Notes: generated by a model not told the origin, from the letters alone. Numbered from the stretch's first letter, positions 6,802 to 15,940 are shown. The stretch is 58,159 bases of DNA from Streptomyces flaveus (GCF_014647675.1 NZ_BMPQ01000010.1:1-58159); one strand, 5' to 3'. Translations and numbers: made by a program.

Positions 6802-7998
6802 GTGCGCCCTCGTACGCCCCTTGCCACTCTCGCCATCGGTCTGGCGCTCACCGTCACAGCGTGCGGAGGCGGTTCGTCCGAGTCCTCCTCCCCTGATGAC
6901 GGCCCGATCGAGATCGGCATGATCACCTCGCTCACCGGTCAGCTCCAGACCCTCGGTACCGAGGGCCGCAAGGCCGCGGAACTGGCAGTCGAGCAGATCA
7001 ACAAGGACGGCGGGGTCCTCGGACGGAAGCTGGAACTGACGGTCAAGGACGACAAGAGCCTGCCCGACCAGTCCGTACTCGCCTTCAACGCATTCAAGGA
7101 CCAGGGCGTGACCGCGGTCCTCGGCTCACCGTCCGCAGGGTCGGCGCTGGCCACGCTGCCCGCGGTGGACCGGGCGGAGATCCCGTACATCTCCCTGAGT
7201 CCGGCCGACGAGCAGGTGGCGCCCGTCCACCCCTACGTCTTCGTCGTACCGGCACTGGCCTCCGACTACGCCGAGCGGCTGTTGCAGTACTACAAGTCGG
7301 AGGGCGTCACCAAGCTGGCCGTGGCCTACGACACCAAGACCGCGTATCCGACCGCCGGCTACAAGGCGATGAAGGCGAAGGCCGGGGAGTACGGCATCAA
7401 GGTCGTCGCCACCGAGGAGATCCAGAGCACCGCGTCCGACTTCAGCGCCGTCTTCACGCACGTCAAGGGCACCGGCGCCCAGGCGCTCGCGGTGTGGGTG
7501 ACCGGCCCCGCGTCCGTCGTCCTCACCAAGCAGTACGCCGCCTCGGGACTGGACATCCCGATCTCCTTCACCGGCTCCCAGGCCAGCAAGCTGTGGCTCG
7601 ACCCGGCCGGCAAGGCCGCCGAGGGCGCCGTCGTCGCCAGTTCCATCGGCCTGGTCGGCGACACGCTCCCGGACGGAGCCCAGAAGAAGGCCATCGAGGC
7701 CGTCAACAAGCCGTTTACGCAGAAGTACAACTACCAGCCGCCGCAGTTCGCGCAGGACGGATACACCGGCGTCCAGCTGCTGGCCGCCGCCATCGAGAAG
7801 GCGAAGAGCACCGACCACGAGAAGATCCGGCAGGCGATGGAGGAGCTGACGCTCACCACCCCGAACGGCACCTACCGCTACAGCGAGAAGGACCACTCGG
7901 GACTGTCTCCCGACTACATCTCGGTCAACGCCGTCACCGACGGCACGTTCGTGCCGACCGTCTGGTCGAAGAGCGAGTTGGAGAAGGTGGCCGAGTGA
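6802..7998 (+). CDS. ABC importer substrate-binding lipoprotein (branched-chain amino acid type)
   Basis: A 398-aa extracellular binding protein of the Peripla_BP_6/LivK family. The GTG at 6802 follows GGGAGG at 5 nt and gives a classical lipoprotein signal: basic RPRTP, a hydrophobic run to LTVTA and lipobox Cys21. The mature part opens with IEIGMITSLTGQLQTLGTEG, typical of the family, and ends near VPTVWSKSELEKVAE. It captures the substrate outside the membrane for the permeases encoded downstream. Family members bind leucine-type amino acids, amides, urea or aromatic acids; the neighbouring hydrolases favour an aromatic or ester-derived substrate here. The stop overlaps the next start (GTGA). 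Confidence 0.9.
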   Translation: MRPRTPLATLAIGLALTVTACGGGSSESSSPDDGPIEIGMITSLTGQLQTLGTEGRKAAELAVEQINKDGGVLGRKLELTVKDDKSLPDQSVLAFNAFKDQGVTAVLGSPSAGSALATLPAVDRAEIPYISLSPADEQVAPVHPYVFVVPALASDYAERLLQYYKSEGVTKLAVAYDTKTAYPTAGYKAMKAKAGEYGIKVVATEEIQSTASDFSAVFTHVKGTGAQALAVWVTGPASVVLTKQYAASGLDIPISFTGSQASKLWLDPAGKAAEGAVVASSIGLVGDTLPDGAQKKAIEAVNKPFTQKYNYQPPQFAQDGYTGVQLLAAAIEKAKSTDHEKIRQAMEELTLTTPNGTYRYSEKDHSGLSPDYISVNAVTDGTFVPTVWSKSELEKVAE

Positions 7999-8768
7999 CC
8001 GAGCCCCTGCTCCAGGTGAGCGGCCTGTCACGGTCGTTCGGCGGGGTGTACGCCGTGGACGACGTCGACCTGACGGTAGAACGTGGGAGCATCCTCGGAG
8101 TCATCGGCCCCAACGGGGCGGGCAAGTCGACCCTGTTCAACCTGGTCAGCGGTCAACTGCCGGCCGAGCGGGGCGAGATCCGACTCGGTGGACGACGTAT
8201 CGACCGGCTGCCGCCCCACCGCAGAGCCCGCCTGGGGATCGCCATCGTCTTCCAGGGCGCCCGCGTCTTCCACGGGATGAGCGTGCTGGAGAACGCGATG
8301 GTCGGCGCCCACGCCACCACCGGCGCCGGGTTCGCGGCAGCCGCGCTCAGGCTGCCGCGCCACCGCCGAGAGGAACGCCTGATCGCCGAGCGGGCACGCG
8401 AGGCGGTACGGCGGGTCGGGCTCGAGGCCTGGGCGGACCGCCCCGCGGAGCTGCTGCCGCTCGGGCAGCAGCGCGCGCTCCAGGTCGCCCGCGCCCTGTG
8501 CGGGGAACCCACCCTGCTGCTCCTCGACGAACCCGCCTCCGGCCTGCGGGCCGGGGAACGGGACCGGCTCGCCGACCTCGTCGAGCAACTGCGTGCGGAC
8601 GGACTCACCATCATGCTCGTCGAACACGACGTCGCCCTGGTCGGCCGCCTCGCCGACCGTGTCACCGTTCTGGACCTGGGCAAGGTCATCGCCGAGGGCA
8701 CACCGGATGAGATACGTACTGACCCGCGGGTCGTCACCGCCTATCTGGGCACGGAGGCGGCCGCATGA
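7995..8768 (+). CDS. ABC importer ATP-binding protein, LivG type
   Basis: A 257-aa ATPase, starting at a GTG overlapping the binding-protein stop. Walker A GPNGAGKST is at 38-46 and Walker B LLLLDEP precedes ASGL. LVEHDVALV supplies the H-loop. The ABC signature reads LLPLGQQRALQVARAL rather than the usual LSGGQ or LSYGQQ, so the conserved Ser is replaced by Pro-Leu. It pairs with the LivF-type ATPase encoded next to energise import. The C-terminal TDPRVVTAYLG is the standard LivG ending. Confidence 0.9.
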   Translation: MTEPLLQVSGLSRSFGGVYAVDDVDLTVERGSILGVIGPNGAGKSTLFNLVSGQLPAERGEIRLGGRRIDRLPPHRRARLGIAIVFQGARVFHGMSVLENAMVGAHATTGAGFAAAALRLPRHRREERLIAERAREAVRRVGLEAWADRPAELLPLGQQRALQVARALCGEPTLLLLDEPASGLRAGERDRLADLVEQLRADGLTIMLVEHDVALVGRLADRVTVLDLGKVIAEGTPDEIRTDPRVVTAYLGTEAAA

Positions 8769-9643
8769 ACGCCTCGCAACCGTCCCGGAGCGATGCCGTC
8801 GAGGTACGCGACCTGGTGGTCCGCTACGGCGCGGCGACCGCTCTCGACAGCGTCTCGTTGCGTGTCGCGCCCGGTGAGATGGTCGCCCTCGTCGGGCCCA
8901 ACGGGGCTGGCAAGTCCACCCTCGTCAACACCCTGACCGGGATCCTGACACCGGCCTCCGGCAGCGTGGTGGTCCGGGCCAGGATCGCTCAAGTACCCGA
9001 GGGGCGGCAGATGTTCGGCGACCTCACCGTCGACGACAATCTGCGCCTGGGTGCCTGGCAGCTGCGCGGACGCGGCAAGAGCCGCCGTAAGCAGCGTGAC
9101 ACCTCATGGGTGTACGAGCTCCTTCCGGACCTGGTGCGGGTACGCGACCGGAAGGCGGGCGGGCTGTCGGGAGGACAGCAGCAGATGGTCGCCGTCGGGC
9201 GCGCCCTGATGAGCCGGCCGGAGGTCCTCGTGATCGACGAGCTGTCCCTCGGCCTCGCGCCCCTCATCGTCGCCGACCTCGCCGAGCACCTGACCGAGCT
9301 CAACCGGGAGCAGGGCACGGCCGTTGTGCTCATCGAGCAGAACGCACGGCTCGCCCTGGACCTGTGCAGCCGCGCCTACGTCCTGGAAGCGGGACGGATC
9401 GCCGCCGAGGGCGACAGCGCCGACCTGGCCGCCAGCCCCGACATCGCCCGGGCCTACCTCGGCGAGGCCCAGGGACTCCCGAGCCCTCCGGACGCTCAGG
9501 GTGCCCCGGGCCCGGACGCCCCAGGTCCGGACGACCGGGCCACGGCCGACCCCGTACCCACGCCCGGCACTGTCAAGACCGGCCGGGGCAACCAGGACAC
9601 CGCCGTCCAGGCCGCGCGGGCCACGACACGGGAGGCGAAATGA
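8765..9643 (+). CDS. ABC importer ATP-binding protein, LivF type, with Pro-rich tail
   Basis: A 292-aa ATPase whose ATG overlaps the LivG stop (ATGA). It carries Walker A GPNGAGKST, a signature LSGGQQQMVAVGRAL, Walker B VLVIDELSLGLAP and H-loop LIEQNARLALDL. A normal LivF ends near residue 236 (ARAYLGEA). This protein carries ~55 extra residues rich in Pro, Gly, Asp and Thr, probably disordered, before the stop that abuts the permease gene. Partner of the LivG ATPase. The tail may simply be tolerated; no function is visible. Confidence 0.9.
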   Translation: MNASQPSRSDAVEVRDLVVRYGAATALDSVSLRVAPGEMVALVGPNGAGKSTLVNTLTGILTPASGSVVVRARIAQVPEGRQMFGDLTVDDNLRLGAWQLRGRGKSRRKQRDTSWVYELLPDLVRVRDRKAGGLSGGQQQMVAVGRALMSRPEVLVIDELSLGLAPLIVADLAEHLTELNREQGTAVVLIEQNARLALDLCSRAYVLEAGRIAAEGDSADLAASPDIARAYLGEAQGLPSPPDAQGAPGPDAPGPDDRATADPVPTPGTVKTGRGNQDTAVQAARATTREAK

Positions 9644-10500
9644 GCGACTTCCTCGTCTACCTCATCACCGGACTGGGCACCGGCTGCGGCATCGCGCTGA
9701 TCGGCAGCGGCCTGGTGCTCGTCCACCGGGTGACGCGCGTGGTCAACTTCGCCCAGGGCACCTTCGCCGTCGTCGGGGGACTGACCGCCATCTCGCTCCT
9801 CGACACCGGTCTCCCGCACGGGCTCGCCGAAGTGCTCGGGGTCGCCGTCGCCGCCGTCGTGGGACTGCTCTTCGGCATGATCGCCATCGGCCGGCGGGGC
9901 ACCTCGCCGCAGGCCGCGCTGATGGTCACCCTGGGCCTTGGCATTCTGGCGTACGCCGTGGAGGTCATGCTCTGGGGGGACCAGGGCCGGTCCTCCGAGG
10001 GGCTCTCCGGCGCCGTGACCGTGTTCGGCGCTCGTATCCAGACCCACTACCTGCTCATCATCGGCGTCACCATGGCCGTCTTCGCCGCGATGGCCGCGCT
10101 GTTCGGCCGTACCGACGCCGGCAAGGCCCTCTCCGCGTGCTCCTCCAACCCGTACGCGGCCCGCGTCGTCGGGATCTCCGTCACCCGCATGGGGCTGATC
10201 GCCTTCGCCGTCGGCGGCGCTCTCGGCGGTCTGGCCGGCGTTCTGCTGGCGCCCATGAACTCGGTGGCCTTCGACTCCGACGTGGCGCTGATCATCAACG
10301 GTTTTGCGGCGGCGGTCGTCGGGTCCATGCATCACATCGGCCGCACCCTGGCCGGTGCGCTGTTCCTCGGAGTGGCCGAAGCGATGGTCGCGGGCTATGG
10401 AAGCGCCACGTACCAGACCGTGGTGGCGCTGGGTCTGGTCCTGGCGCTGATGATCGGGCAGGCGGCCCGCACCCACAGCGTCGTGGCGGAGGCCGGATGA
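9640..10500 (+). CDS. ABC importer permease, LivH type
   Basis: A 286-aa integral membrane permease starting at an ATG that overlaps the LivF stop and follows GGAGG. It has about eight hydrophobic segments, the family opening GTGCGIALIGSGLVLVHRVT and NFAQGTFAVVGGL, and the EAA-like loop VGISVTRMGLIAFAVGGALG. Together with the LivM-type subunit it forms the channel for the substrate delivered by the lipoprotein at 6802. Confidence 0.9.
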   Translation: MSDFLVYLITGLGTGCGIALIGSGLVLVHRVTRVVNFAQGTFAVVGGLTAISLLDTGLPHGLAEVLGVAVAAVVGLLFGMIAIGRRGTSPQAALMVTLGLGILAYAVEVMLWGDQGRSSEGLSGAVTVFGARIQTHYLLIIGVTMAVFAAMAALFGRTDAGKALSACSSNPYAARVVGISVTRMGLIAFAVGGALGGLAGVLLAPMNSVAFDSDVALIINGFAAAVVGSMHHIGRTLAGALFLGVAEAMVAGYGSATYQTVVALGLVLALMIGQAARTHSVVAEAG

Positions 10501-10618
10501 CGCCTCATCAGTCCTCTGTGGGACGCCCGCTGCCCTCCGCGTACACCGGGCGTATGCACGCATGGGGCACCCCGTCCGTGCCCGATCCGTATCCGCCGCA
10601 CCAGAAAGGCAGCACGAT

Positions 10619-11710
10619 ATGAGCGCCGTCACCTCCGGCCGTGAACGGGCCGCCTCCCAGCCCCCCGGCGGCGCGGGGGACACCGAGTCGTCGGACGCCC
10701 GAGGGCCCCTCGGCGCCCGTTTCGCCGGCCGGGGGAGGCGGGCCGGCCTCGTCGCCGCAGGCGCGGCGGTGGCCGTGACCCTCGCCCTGCCTCCGATGCT
10801 GACCGCCAGTCAGCTCTCGGTGTACATCCTGCTCGCCCTGTCCGCCATGGTCACCGTCGGGCTGAGCCTGCTCATGGGCTACGCGGGCCAGGTCTCCATC
10901 GGCCAGGCGTCGTTCTACGCCATCGGCGCCTACGCGGCCGGCCTGCTGAGCGTCCACGGCACGCCGCCGCTGCTGGCGCTGGCCGCGGCACCACTGATCG
11001 CCGCACTGTTCGCCGCCGCCATCGGCGGACCGCTGCTGCGGCTGCGAGGGCACCACCTGGCCTTCGCCACCATCGCCCTGCAGCTCATCCTCATCTCCCT
11101 GCTCGGCGAGGCGGACTGGGCCGGCGGCTCGGTCGGTCTGCAGGGCATCCCACGACTGTCCGCCGGAGGTACGGAACTCGGCGAGGACATCCACTACGCC
11201 TACCTGGCCTGGGCTGCCGTGGCCGTCACCGTCCTGGTCGCCCGCAACGTCGTCACCTCACGGGCCGGCCGTGGACTGCGTGCGCTGGCCACCAGCGAGA
11301 CGGCGGCGAGTGCCAGCGGAGTGCCGGTGGCCCGCTACAAACTCGCCGTGTTCACCCTGGCCGCCGCGTTCGCCGGACTCGCCGGAGGGATCTACGCCTT
11401 CTTCATCGGCTACATCAATCCGGGGTCGTTCCCGGTCCTGCTGTCCATCCAGTTCCTGGTGATGGCCGTCGTCGGCGGGCTCGGCACCATCTGGGGCGCG
11501 CTTTTGGGCGCCACCGCGATCACCCTGATCGTGCAGTTCCTCAACGACCTGGGCTCCAGGCCGGGCATGCCCGCCAGTGCCCCCAGCATCCTCAACTACG
11601 CCGTGTACGCCGCCTTTCTCATCCTCGTCGTGCTGTTCCTGCCGCGCGGCATCGTCCCCGCACTGCGCGACGCGTGGCAGCGCCGCCTCGCGGGGCGAGC
11701 GTCCTCGTGA
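10619..11710 (+). CDS. ABC importer permease, LivM type
   Basis: A 363-aa permease with hydrophobic segments from about residue 40 onward, the family motif MGYAGQVSIGQASFYAIGAY and the loop SASGVPVARYKLAVFTLAAAFAGLAGG. The ATG at 10619 is preceded by an AAGG-like site; an in-frame ATG at 10562 would add 19 residues. The gap to the LivH gene (118 bp) is larger than elsewhere in the operon. The first ~45 residues (many Arg, Gly, Pro) are cytoplasmic and not conserved. Last gene of the five-gene importer. Confidence 0.88.
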   Translation: MSAVTSGRERAASQPPGGAGDTESSDARGPLGARFAGRGRRAGLVAAGAAVAVTLALPPMLTASQLSVYILLALSAMVTVGLSLLMGYAGQVSIGQASFYAIGAYAAGLLSVHGTPPLLALAAAPLIAALFAAAIGGPLLRLRGHHLAFATIALQLILISLLGEADWAGGSVGLQGIPRLSAGGTELGEDIHYAYLAWAAVAVTVLVARNVVTSRAGRGLRALATSETAASASGVPVARYKLAVFTLAAAFAGLAGGIYAFFIGYINPGSFPVLLSIQFLVMAVVGGLGTIWGALLGATAITLIVQFLNDLGSRPGMPASAPSILNYAVYAAFLILVVLFLPRGIVPALRDAWQRRLAGRASS

Positions 11711-12278
11711 TACGTCGCGCCGAGTCTCCTCTACGCGTTGGAAGGGGAATCCGCTGCGGGCGGGTCCGAGACCGATCCCCGAACTGGCGCGATCGGCTTC
11801 GGATCGGCTGAGCCGGCCCCTCGGGTTCGAGTTTCCAGGGCGGGTACAGGCACCCCCCGAGAACGAACCTCAGAAGATCAACGAAGCCCTCCCGCGCCAC
11901 GTCACACCACACCCGTCGCCTTCTGCAGCCGGCTCGCGTTCCTGGGCGAGGCCGGGAAGATCACCGCCCGATGCGGCAGCATGATCAGCGGGCATGCTGG
12001 GGCCCGCGAGTTGCACCGGCTTTCCTGGGCAAGTCAGCGTGTCGAGCCAGGGAACCCGCTGACGGCAGGGCCTCAGGTCGCCCTCGCCTGCCCGGCGGCG
12101 ACGGGCCACGAGAAGAAGAGGAGGAGCAGGCAAGTGTCGCCTGGTGACCATCAGGTGACCGCTGTCTGCCAGGTGATGTGTGGGGTCACAGGAAATGATT
12201 GGGGAGCGTCACTGTAAGCAACCAGTAGCCGACACACCGCGCGAAACACCCCGACCGCACCGGAAGGAATCTCACGCC
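11711..12278. other. 568-bp intergenic stretch
   Basis: No credible gene on either strand. It contains the second copy of the 43-bp dispersed repeat (11728-11770), 18 bp after the LivM stop. The rest up to the carboxylesterase ribosome site shows nothing I can identify. Confidence 0.5.
11728..11770. repeat. 43-bp dispersed repeat, copy 2
   Basis: Matches 3162-3204 at 36 of 43 positions by eye, sharing CCTCTACGC, GGAAGG and ATCCGCTGCGGG. It has no hairpin partner here, unlike copy 1. The two copies flank the hydrolase/importer locus in the same orientation. Confidence 0.5.
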
Positions 12279-13715
12279 ATGACCGCCACTGCGCCCAAGG
12301 CTCCGACTGCACCAGGGGTGCGGTCCTGGTGGGGAATCCCGTACGCCACCGCCGGGCGGTACCGCCGCCCCGTGGTCGCGGACTTCGATCCGGACCTTCC
12401 CTACGACCGTAAGGGCGTCGCCCCCGTCCAGCCCGACAGCGGCGACTGGCTCGAAGCGGACAGCGGGATGGGCGAGGACTGCCTGAACCTGAACGTGTGG
12501 GCCCCCGAGCAGCCGGCCGACAAGGCGCTCCCGGTGACCGTGTACGTCCACGGCGGCGGATTCGAGTACGGCGCGAACACCCAGATCACCTCGAACGCCT
12601 CCGGTCTCGCTGCCACGGGGCGCGTGGTGAGCGTGTCGATCAACTACCGGCTCGGCGCACTGGGTGCGCTCTCGCTCTCGCAGTACGGCGGGCGGCTCGC
12701 CGAGGCCAGCAACCTGGGCCTGCAGGACGTCATCGCCGCGCTCACCTGGATCAAGCAGAACATCGCCCACTTCGGTGGCGACCCCGACGACGTCACCGTC
12801 TTCGGCCACAGCGCCGGCGCCTATTCCACCCTCGGGCTGCTCGGGGCCTCCTCCGCGGACGGCCTGTACCGGCGACTGGCCGGGTTCTCCGGCGCGCCCT
12901 CGCGTCTCGTCCCGGCCTGGTGGGCCGAGGAGCTCGCGGAGCGGTTCGTCACCGAACTCGGTGTCACGGGCAACCCCGACAAGCTGATCGATCTCGACGC
13001 AGCCTCCCTGGTGGCCGCCCTGCGCAAGGTCTGTCCGACGGACCTCGGAGTCCGGGGCGGGATGGACAACCAGAGCCTCGGCGTCGTCCTGGACGCCGAA
13101 CAGCCCGGCGGGGTGCTGCACGCCCACCCCCTGGACGTCCTGGCCTCGGGCTCGCACCGGGACATCGACGTCCTCCTGAGCACGGCCAGTGACGAGATGG
13201 GCTGGTGGGTGGCGAACGACATCGACCGGTTCGACCCGCACACCGTCGACCGCGTCACCGACGAATTCGCGGGGTGGCGCATTCCCCGCTCCCGCGCCAA
13301 GAGGATCGTCGATACCTACGACCAGGGCGGCCGCACCCCTGCCGAGGTCCGAGCCGCGTCCCTGACGGACTACATTTTCGCGCTCCCCGCCGCTCGCGGC
13401 GCTCTGGCCCACGCCGCCGCGGGCGGCAACGCCCATCTCCTCATGATCGGGCCCGCCGAGGGCGCGCCCGCCGTGCACGGCACCGAGATGTACGCCCTGG
13501 TCGGCCAGGAACGGCCAGGGCGCAGCCCTGAACAGGCCGGCCGTGACACGCGTATCCGCGACATCGTCCTCGACTTCGTCACCGGCGAGCAGACCCGCCT
13601 GTGGCCCGCCGTCACGGACCGGCCCACCTCGGGGAGTGTCGGCAACCTTCCCTACGAGCCCAGCGCCCGCTACCAGGCGGTCCTCGACCTGTTCGAGAAC
13701 ATCGCCCGCCCCTGA
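12279..13715 (+). CDS. Type-B carboxylesterase
   Basis: A 478-aa alpha/beta hydrolase of the carboxylesterase B family, cleaving carboxylic esters. Visible motifs: WWGIPYAT near the N-terminus, GEDCLNLNVWAP, the oxyanion loop VYVHGGGFEYGAN, and the nucleophile elbow GHSAGAYS with Ser178 (most relatives have GESAG). The start at 12279 follows AAGGA. The conserved opening usually lies a little further in, so this enzyme has a short N-terminus. No export signal is seen, so it is probably cytoplasmic. It sits after the importer and before an oxidoreductase, consistent with hydrolysis of an imported ester. Confidence 0.85.
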   Translation: MTATAPKAPTAPGVRSWWGIPYATAGRYRRPVVADFDPDLPYDRKGVAPVQPDSGDWLEADSGMGEDCLNLNVWAPEQPADKALPVTVYVHGGGFEYGANTQITSNASGLAATGRVVSVSINYRLGALGALSLSQYGGRLAEASNLGLQDVIAALTWIKQNIAHFGGDPDDVTVFGHSAGAYSTLGLLGASSADGLYRRLAGFSGAPSRLVPAWWAEELAERFVTELGVTGNPDKLIDLDAASLVAALRKVCPTDLGVRGGMDNQSLGVVLDAEQPGGVLHAHPLDVLASGSHRDIDVLLSTASDEMGWWVANDIDRFDPHTVDRVTDEFAGWRIPRSRAKRIVDTYDQGGRTPAEVRAASLTDYIFALPAARGALAHAAAGGNAHLLMIGPAEGAPAVHGTEMYALVGQERPGRSPEQAGRDTRIRDIVLDFVTGEQTRLWPAVTDRPTSGSVGNLPYEPSARYQAVLDLFENIARP

Positions 13716-13773
13716 CGGTCACCGGGCGATCCGGAACAGCGCACCAGGGGGCGAACAGAGTGAGGAACTCGAC

Positions 13774-14796
13774 ATGAGCCAACCGACAGAAGCCGGCGAC
13801 GCCGCACAGGCGACGATGCGGGCCGTCGTCGTCACCCGGCCCGGCGGCCTCGACGCACTGGAGATCCGGGATGTGCCGGTGCCCGTACGCAAGCCCGGCT
13901 GGGTGCGGATCAGAGTGAAGGCGTTCGGCGTCAACGAGTCCGAGGTCACCACCCGCAAGGGCGAGTCGGACGCGGTGGTCACCTACCCGCGCGTGCCCGG
14001 CATCGAGGGCGTCGGCGTGGTCGATGCGGCCGACGAGGACAGCGAGCTGCGGCCGGGACAGCAGGTGGCCACGATGATGGGCGGCATGGGCCGCTCGTAC
14101 GACGGCGCGTACGCCCAGTACGTGACCGTCCCCGCGGCACAGGTCATCCCGTTCGAGACCGGCCTGCCGTGGGAGGTCGTCGGTGCGCTGCCGGAGATGT
14201 TCCAGACCGCCTACGGATCGCTGACCACCGGCCTGGACCTCAAGGCCGGGCAGACGCTACTGATCCGCGGCGGCACCTCCACGGTCGGGCTGAGCGCGGC
14301 CACGATCGCGAAGGACCTCGGAGCCACCGTGCTGTCCACCACCCGCAGCCCGGAAAGGGCCGGGGGACTGCGGGCCGCGGGCGTCGACCATCCCCTCGTC
14401 GACAACGGCACGATCGCCGACCAGGTGCGCGAGCTGATGCCGGAGGGTGTCGACGCCGTACTGGAGCTGGTGGGCTGCTCGGTCCTCGCCGACACCCTCC
14501 GCACCGTCCGCCGGCACGGCACGGTCTGCTTCACCGGAGCCCTGGCGGGCCAGTGGACGATCCCCGATTTCACCCCGTTCATGATCCCCAACGGGGTGCG
14601 GCTGACGTCCTACGGCGGTCAGGCCGCCGACCTGCCGGCCGACGTCTTCGCCCGCCGGCTCCAGGCCATCGCCGCAGGGCGTCTCAAAGTCCCGGTCGCG
14701 AAGGTCTACCACGGCCTGGAACAGGTCCGTGACGCCCAGGCCGACGTCGAGTCCGGCACCACGCCGGGCAAGCACGTCGTCGTCCTGGACGACTGA
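13774..14796 (+). CDS. Zinc-type/quinone oxidoreductase of the MDR superfamily
   Basis: A 340-aa medium-chain dehydrogenase/reductase. The opening MRAVVVTRPGGLDALEIRDV and PGIEGVGVV match NADPH:quinone oxidoreductases and enoyl reductases. The nucleotide-binding stretch is LLIRGGTSTVGLSAATIAKDLG. The structural Cys cluster and catalytic Cys/His of zinc alcohol dehydrogenases are missing, so a zinc-free quinone/enone reductase is most likely. RBS GAGGAA precedes the ATG at 13774. The gene follows the carboxylesterase by 58 bp and is probably co-transcribed. Substrate unknown. Confidence 0.85.
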   Translation: MSQPTEAGDAAQATMRAVVVTRPGGLDALEIRDVPVPVRKPGWVRIRVKAFGVNESEVTTRKGESDAVVTYPRVPGIEGVGVVDAADEDSELRPGQQVATMMGGMGRSYDGAYAQYVTVPAAQVIPFETGLPWEVVGALPEMFQTAYGSLTTGLDLKAGQTLLIRGGTSTVGLSAATIAKDLGATVLSTTRSPERAGGLRAAGVDHPLVDNGTIADQVRELMPEGVDAVLELVGCSVLADTLRTVRRHGTVCFTGALAGQWTIPDFTPFMIPNGVRLTSYGGQAADLPADVFARRLQAIAAGRLKVPVAKVYHGLEQVRDAQADVESGTTPGKHVVVLDD

Positions 14797-14819
14797 GACC
14801 TGGGCAACTGAGAAACGTG

Positions 14820-14949
14820 GTGCGGACCGAACAGCCGAGCAACTCGGCGTAATCCACGGTCTGGTGCAGTTCGCGAAAGTGCAGCTCCACGGCGTCCAGG
14901 AAGCGTCCGTACCTGTCGGCACGGCCCATGCCGGCCGTGGCCGTGCCGG
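14820..14949 (-). pseudogene. Truncated copy of the AraC-family gene
   Basis: This 130-bp block matches 16903-17032 with about nine differences by eye and no gaps. Translated on the minus strand it gives DRYGRFLDAVELHFRELHQT and YAELLGCSVRT, the start of the AraC DNA-binding domain. It lacks everything on either side, so it cannot make a regulator. It is a segmental duplication or the leftover of a recombination event. Confidence 0.85.
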
Positions 14950-14981
14950 GTAAATGGCCGACCAGCCCCAAGCCTCGAATG

Positions 14982-15025
14982 GTAAGTGGATCGACTTGCC
15001 ATCGGAGTGGTGCGGAAGTTACCTT
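14982..15025 (+). promoter_or_regulatory. Operator/promoter block A1
   Basis: GTAAGTGGATCGACTTGC is an imperfect palindrome. It overlaps a -35 TTGCCA, followed 18 bp later by a -10-like TACCTT. The same arrangement (GTAAGTGGATCGACTTGCCAT, then GTTACCTTCA) is found at 18663-18706 upstream of the SDR gene. It probably drives the cyclophilin-fold gene under the same regulator. Confidence 0.65.
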
Positions 15026-15126
15026 CACGGAGTCCGTGCCGAACTGACGCTCATACTCCGATGAACATGGCGTACGTGTCGGCCGCCGACGATCACTCCA
15101 ACAACACCACAGAGGGCAGAACCCAT

Positions 15127-15486
15127 ATGAGAATCCGACTGACCGCCGGAGAAACCGTCCTCAACGCAACCCTCGAAGACAACGCGACGGCACGCGACTT
15201 CGCCTCACTGCTTCCGCTGACGCTGCAGATGAACGACCTGCTCAAGCGCGAGAAGTACGGTCACCTGCCCCGGTCTCTCACCGCAGGAGGCAAGCCGCAG
15301 TCCAGCTACGAGATCGGCAACATCATCTACTGGTCACCCGGTCCCGACATCGCCATCTTCTACGACCACGACGGCCAGTCCATCCCCGCCCCCGGCATCA
15401 TCATCCTCGGCGAAATCGACTCGGGGGCCGATGCCTTCAAGAAGTACGACGACACGGTCGACGTCACCATCGAGGCCATCGACTGA
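15127..15486 (+). CDS. Cyclophilin-like-fold protein
   Basis: A 119-aa protein (MRIRLTAGETVLNATLEDNA, then FASLLPLTLQMNDLLKREKY, and PGDIAIFY-like region GPDIAIFYDHDGQSIPAPGI). This pattern is that of the small cyclophilin-like domain family (TM1367-like), whose members have the cyclophilin beta-barrel without proven isomerase activity. Such proteins often sit beside oxidoreductases in Streptomyces. The ATG at 15127 is preceded by AGAGGG. It is controlled by promoter block A1, shared with an SDR gene 3.6 kb away. Biochemical role unknown. Confidence 0.75.
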   Translation: MRIRLTAGETVLNATLEDNATARDFASLLPLTLQMNDLLKREKYGHLPRSLTAGGKPQSSYEIGNIIYWSPGPDIAIFYDHDGQSIPAPGIIILGEIDSGADAFKKYDDTVDVTIEAID

Positions 15487-15535
15487 GACCCAGCCGGACA
15501 CCACCGAGATCGTCAACCAACGAGAGGAGGGGACC

Positions 15536-15890
15536 ATGTCCCGGGCCTCGCCATCGGGGCGACCGGCGGCGTCGGCTCCCGCCTCGCCGCACGACTCATC
15601 GAACAGGGCGACCAGGTGGTGGGCCTTCACCGCCATACCGGGCAGGCGCACACCCTGGAATCCGACGGAACAGAGCCGGTTCTCGGCGACCTGACGTCGC
15701 TCAGCGTGGACACTCCAGCCGCCCGTCTGGAAAGTGCCGGCGCAGTCGTCTTCACCGCGGGCGCGAGCGGAGCCGGCCCGCGACAGGCGGACGCTGTGAT
15801 GGGCAGGGCGTGGAAATCGCGGCAACCGCCGCAGCGAAGGCAGGAGTCCACCGGTTCCTCCTCGTTTCCGCCTTCCCGTGCGCGGCCCGC
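15536..15890 (+). pseudogene. NAD(P)-binding (NmrA/SDR-like) gene, frameshifted and truncated
   Basis: A strong ribosome site (GAGAGGAGGGG) precedes the ATG at 15536, but that frame carries no family motif. One frame over, from 15547, it reads LAIGATGGVGSRLAARLIEQ, GDQVVGLHRH and VLGDLTS, an NmrA-like Rossmann start. Around 15795 homology moves to a third frame (DGQGVEIAATAAAKAGVHRF, then LLVSAFP). Two frameshifts and loss of the C-terminal half make this a decaying gene for an atypical SDR. It followed the cyclophilin-fold gene and was probably its operon partner. Confidence 0.75.
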
Positions 15891-15940
15891 CCTACCGGAC
15901 ACGTGTCCAATTGTGGTGGGCGGAACATCAGGAGAGGCCT

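Larger units (their letters stand above)
14797..15126. other. Intergenic region with AraC fragment and promoter
   Basis: 330 bp holding a 130-bp copy of an AraC-gene segment (14820-14949), then an operator/promoter block (14982-15025) closely similar to the one upstream of the SDR gene at 18757, then a leader with ribosome site AGAGGG before the ATG at 15127. Confidence 0.65.

Noticed and set aside
11711..12278. Minus-strand ORF of 97 codons containing the 43-bp repeat
   Set aside because: Similarity to the other copy is confined to the repeat; no ribosome site or further homology.
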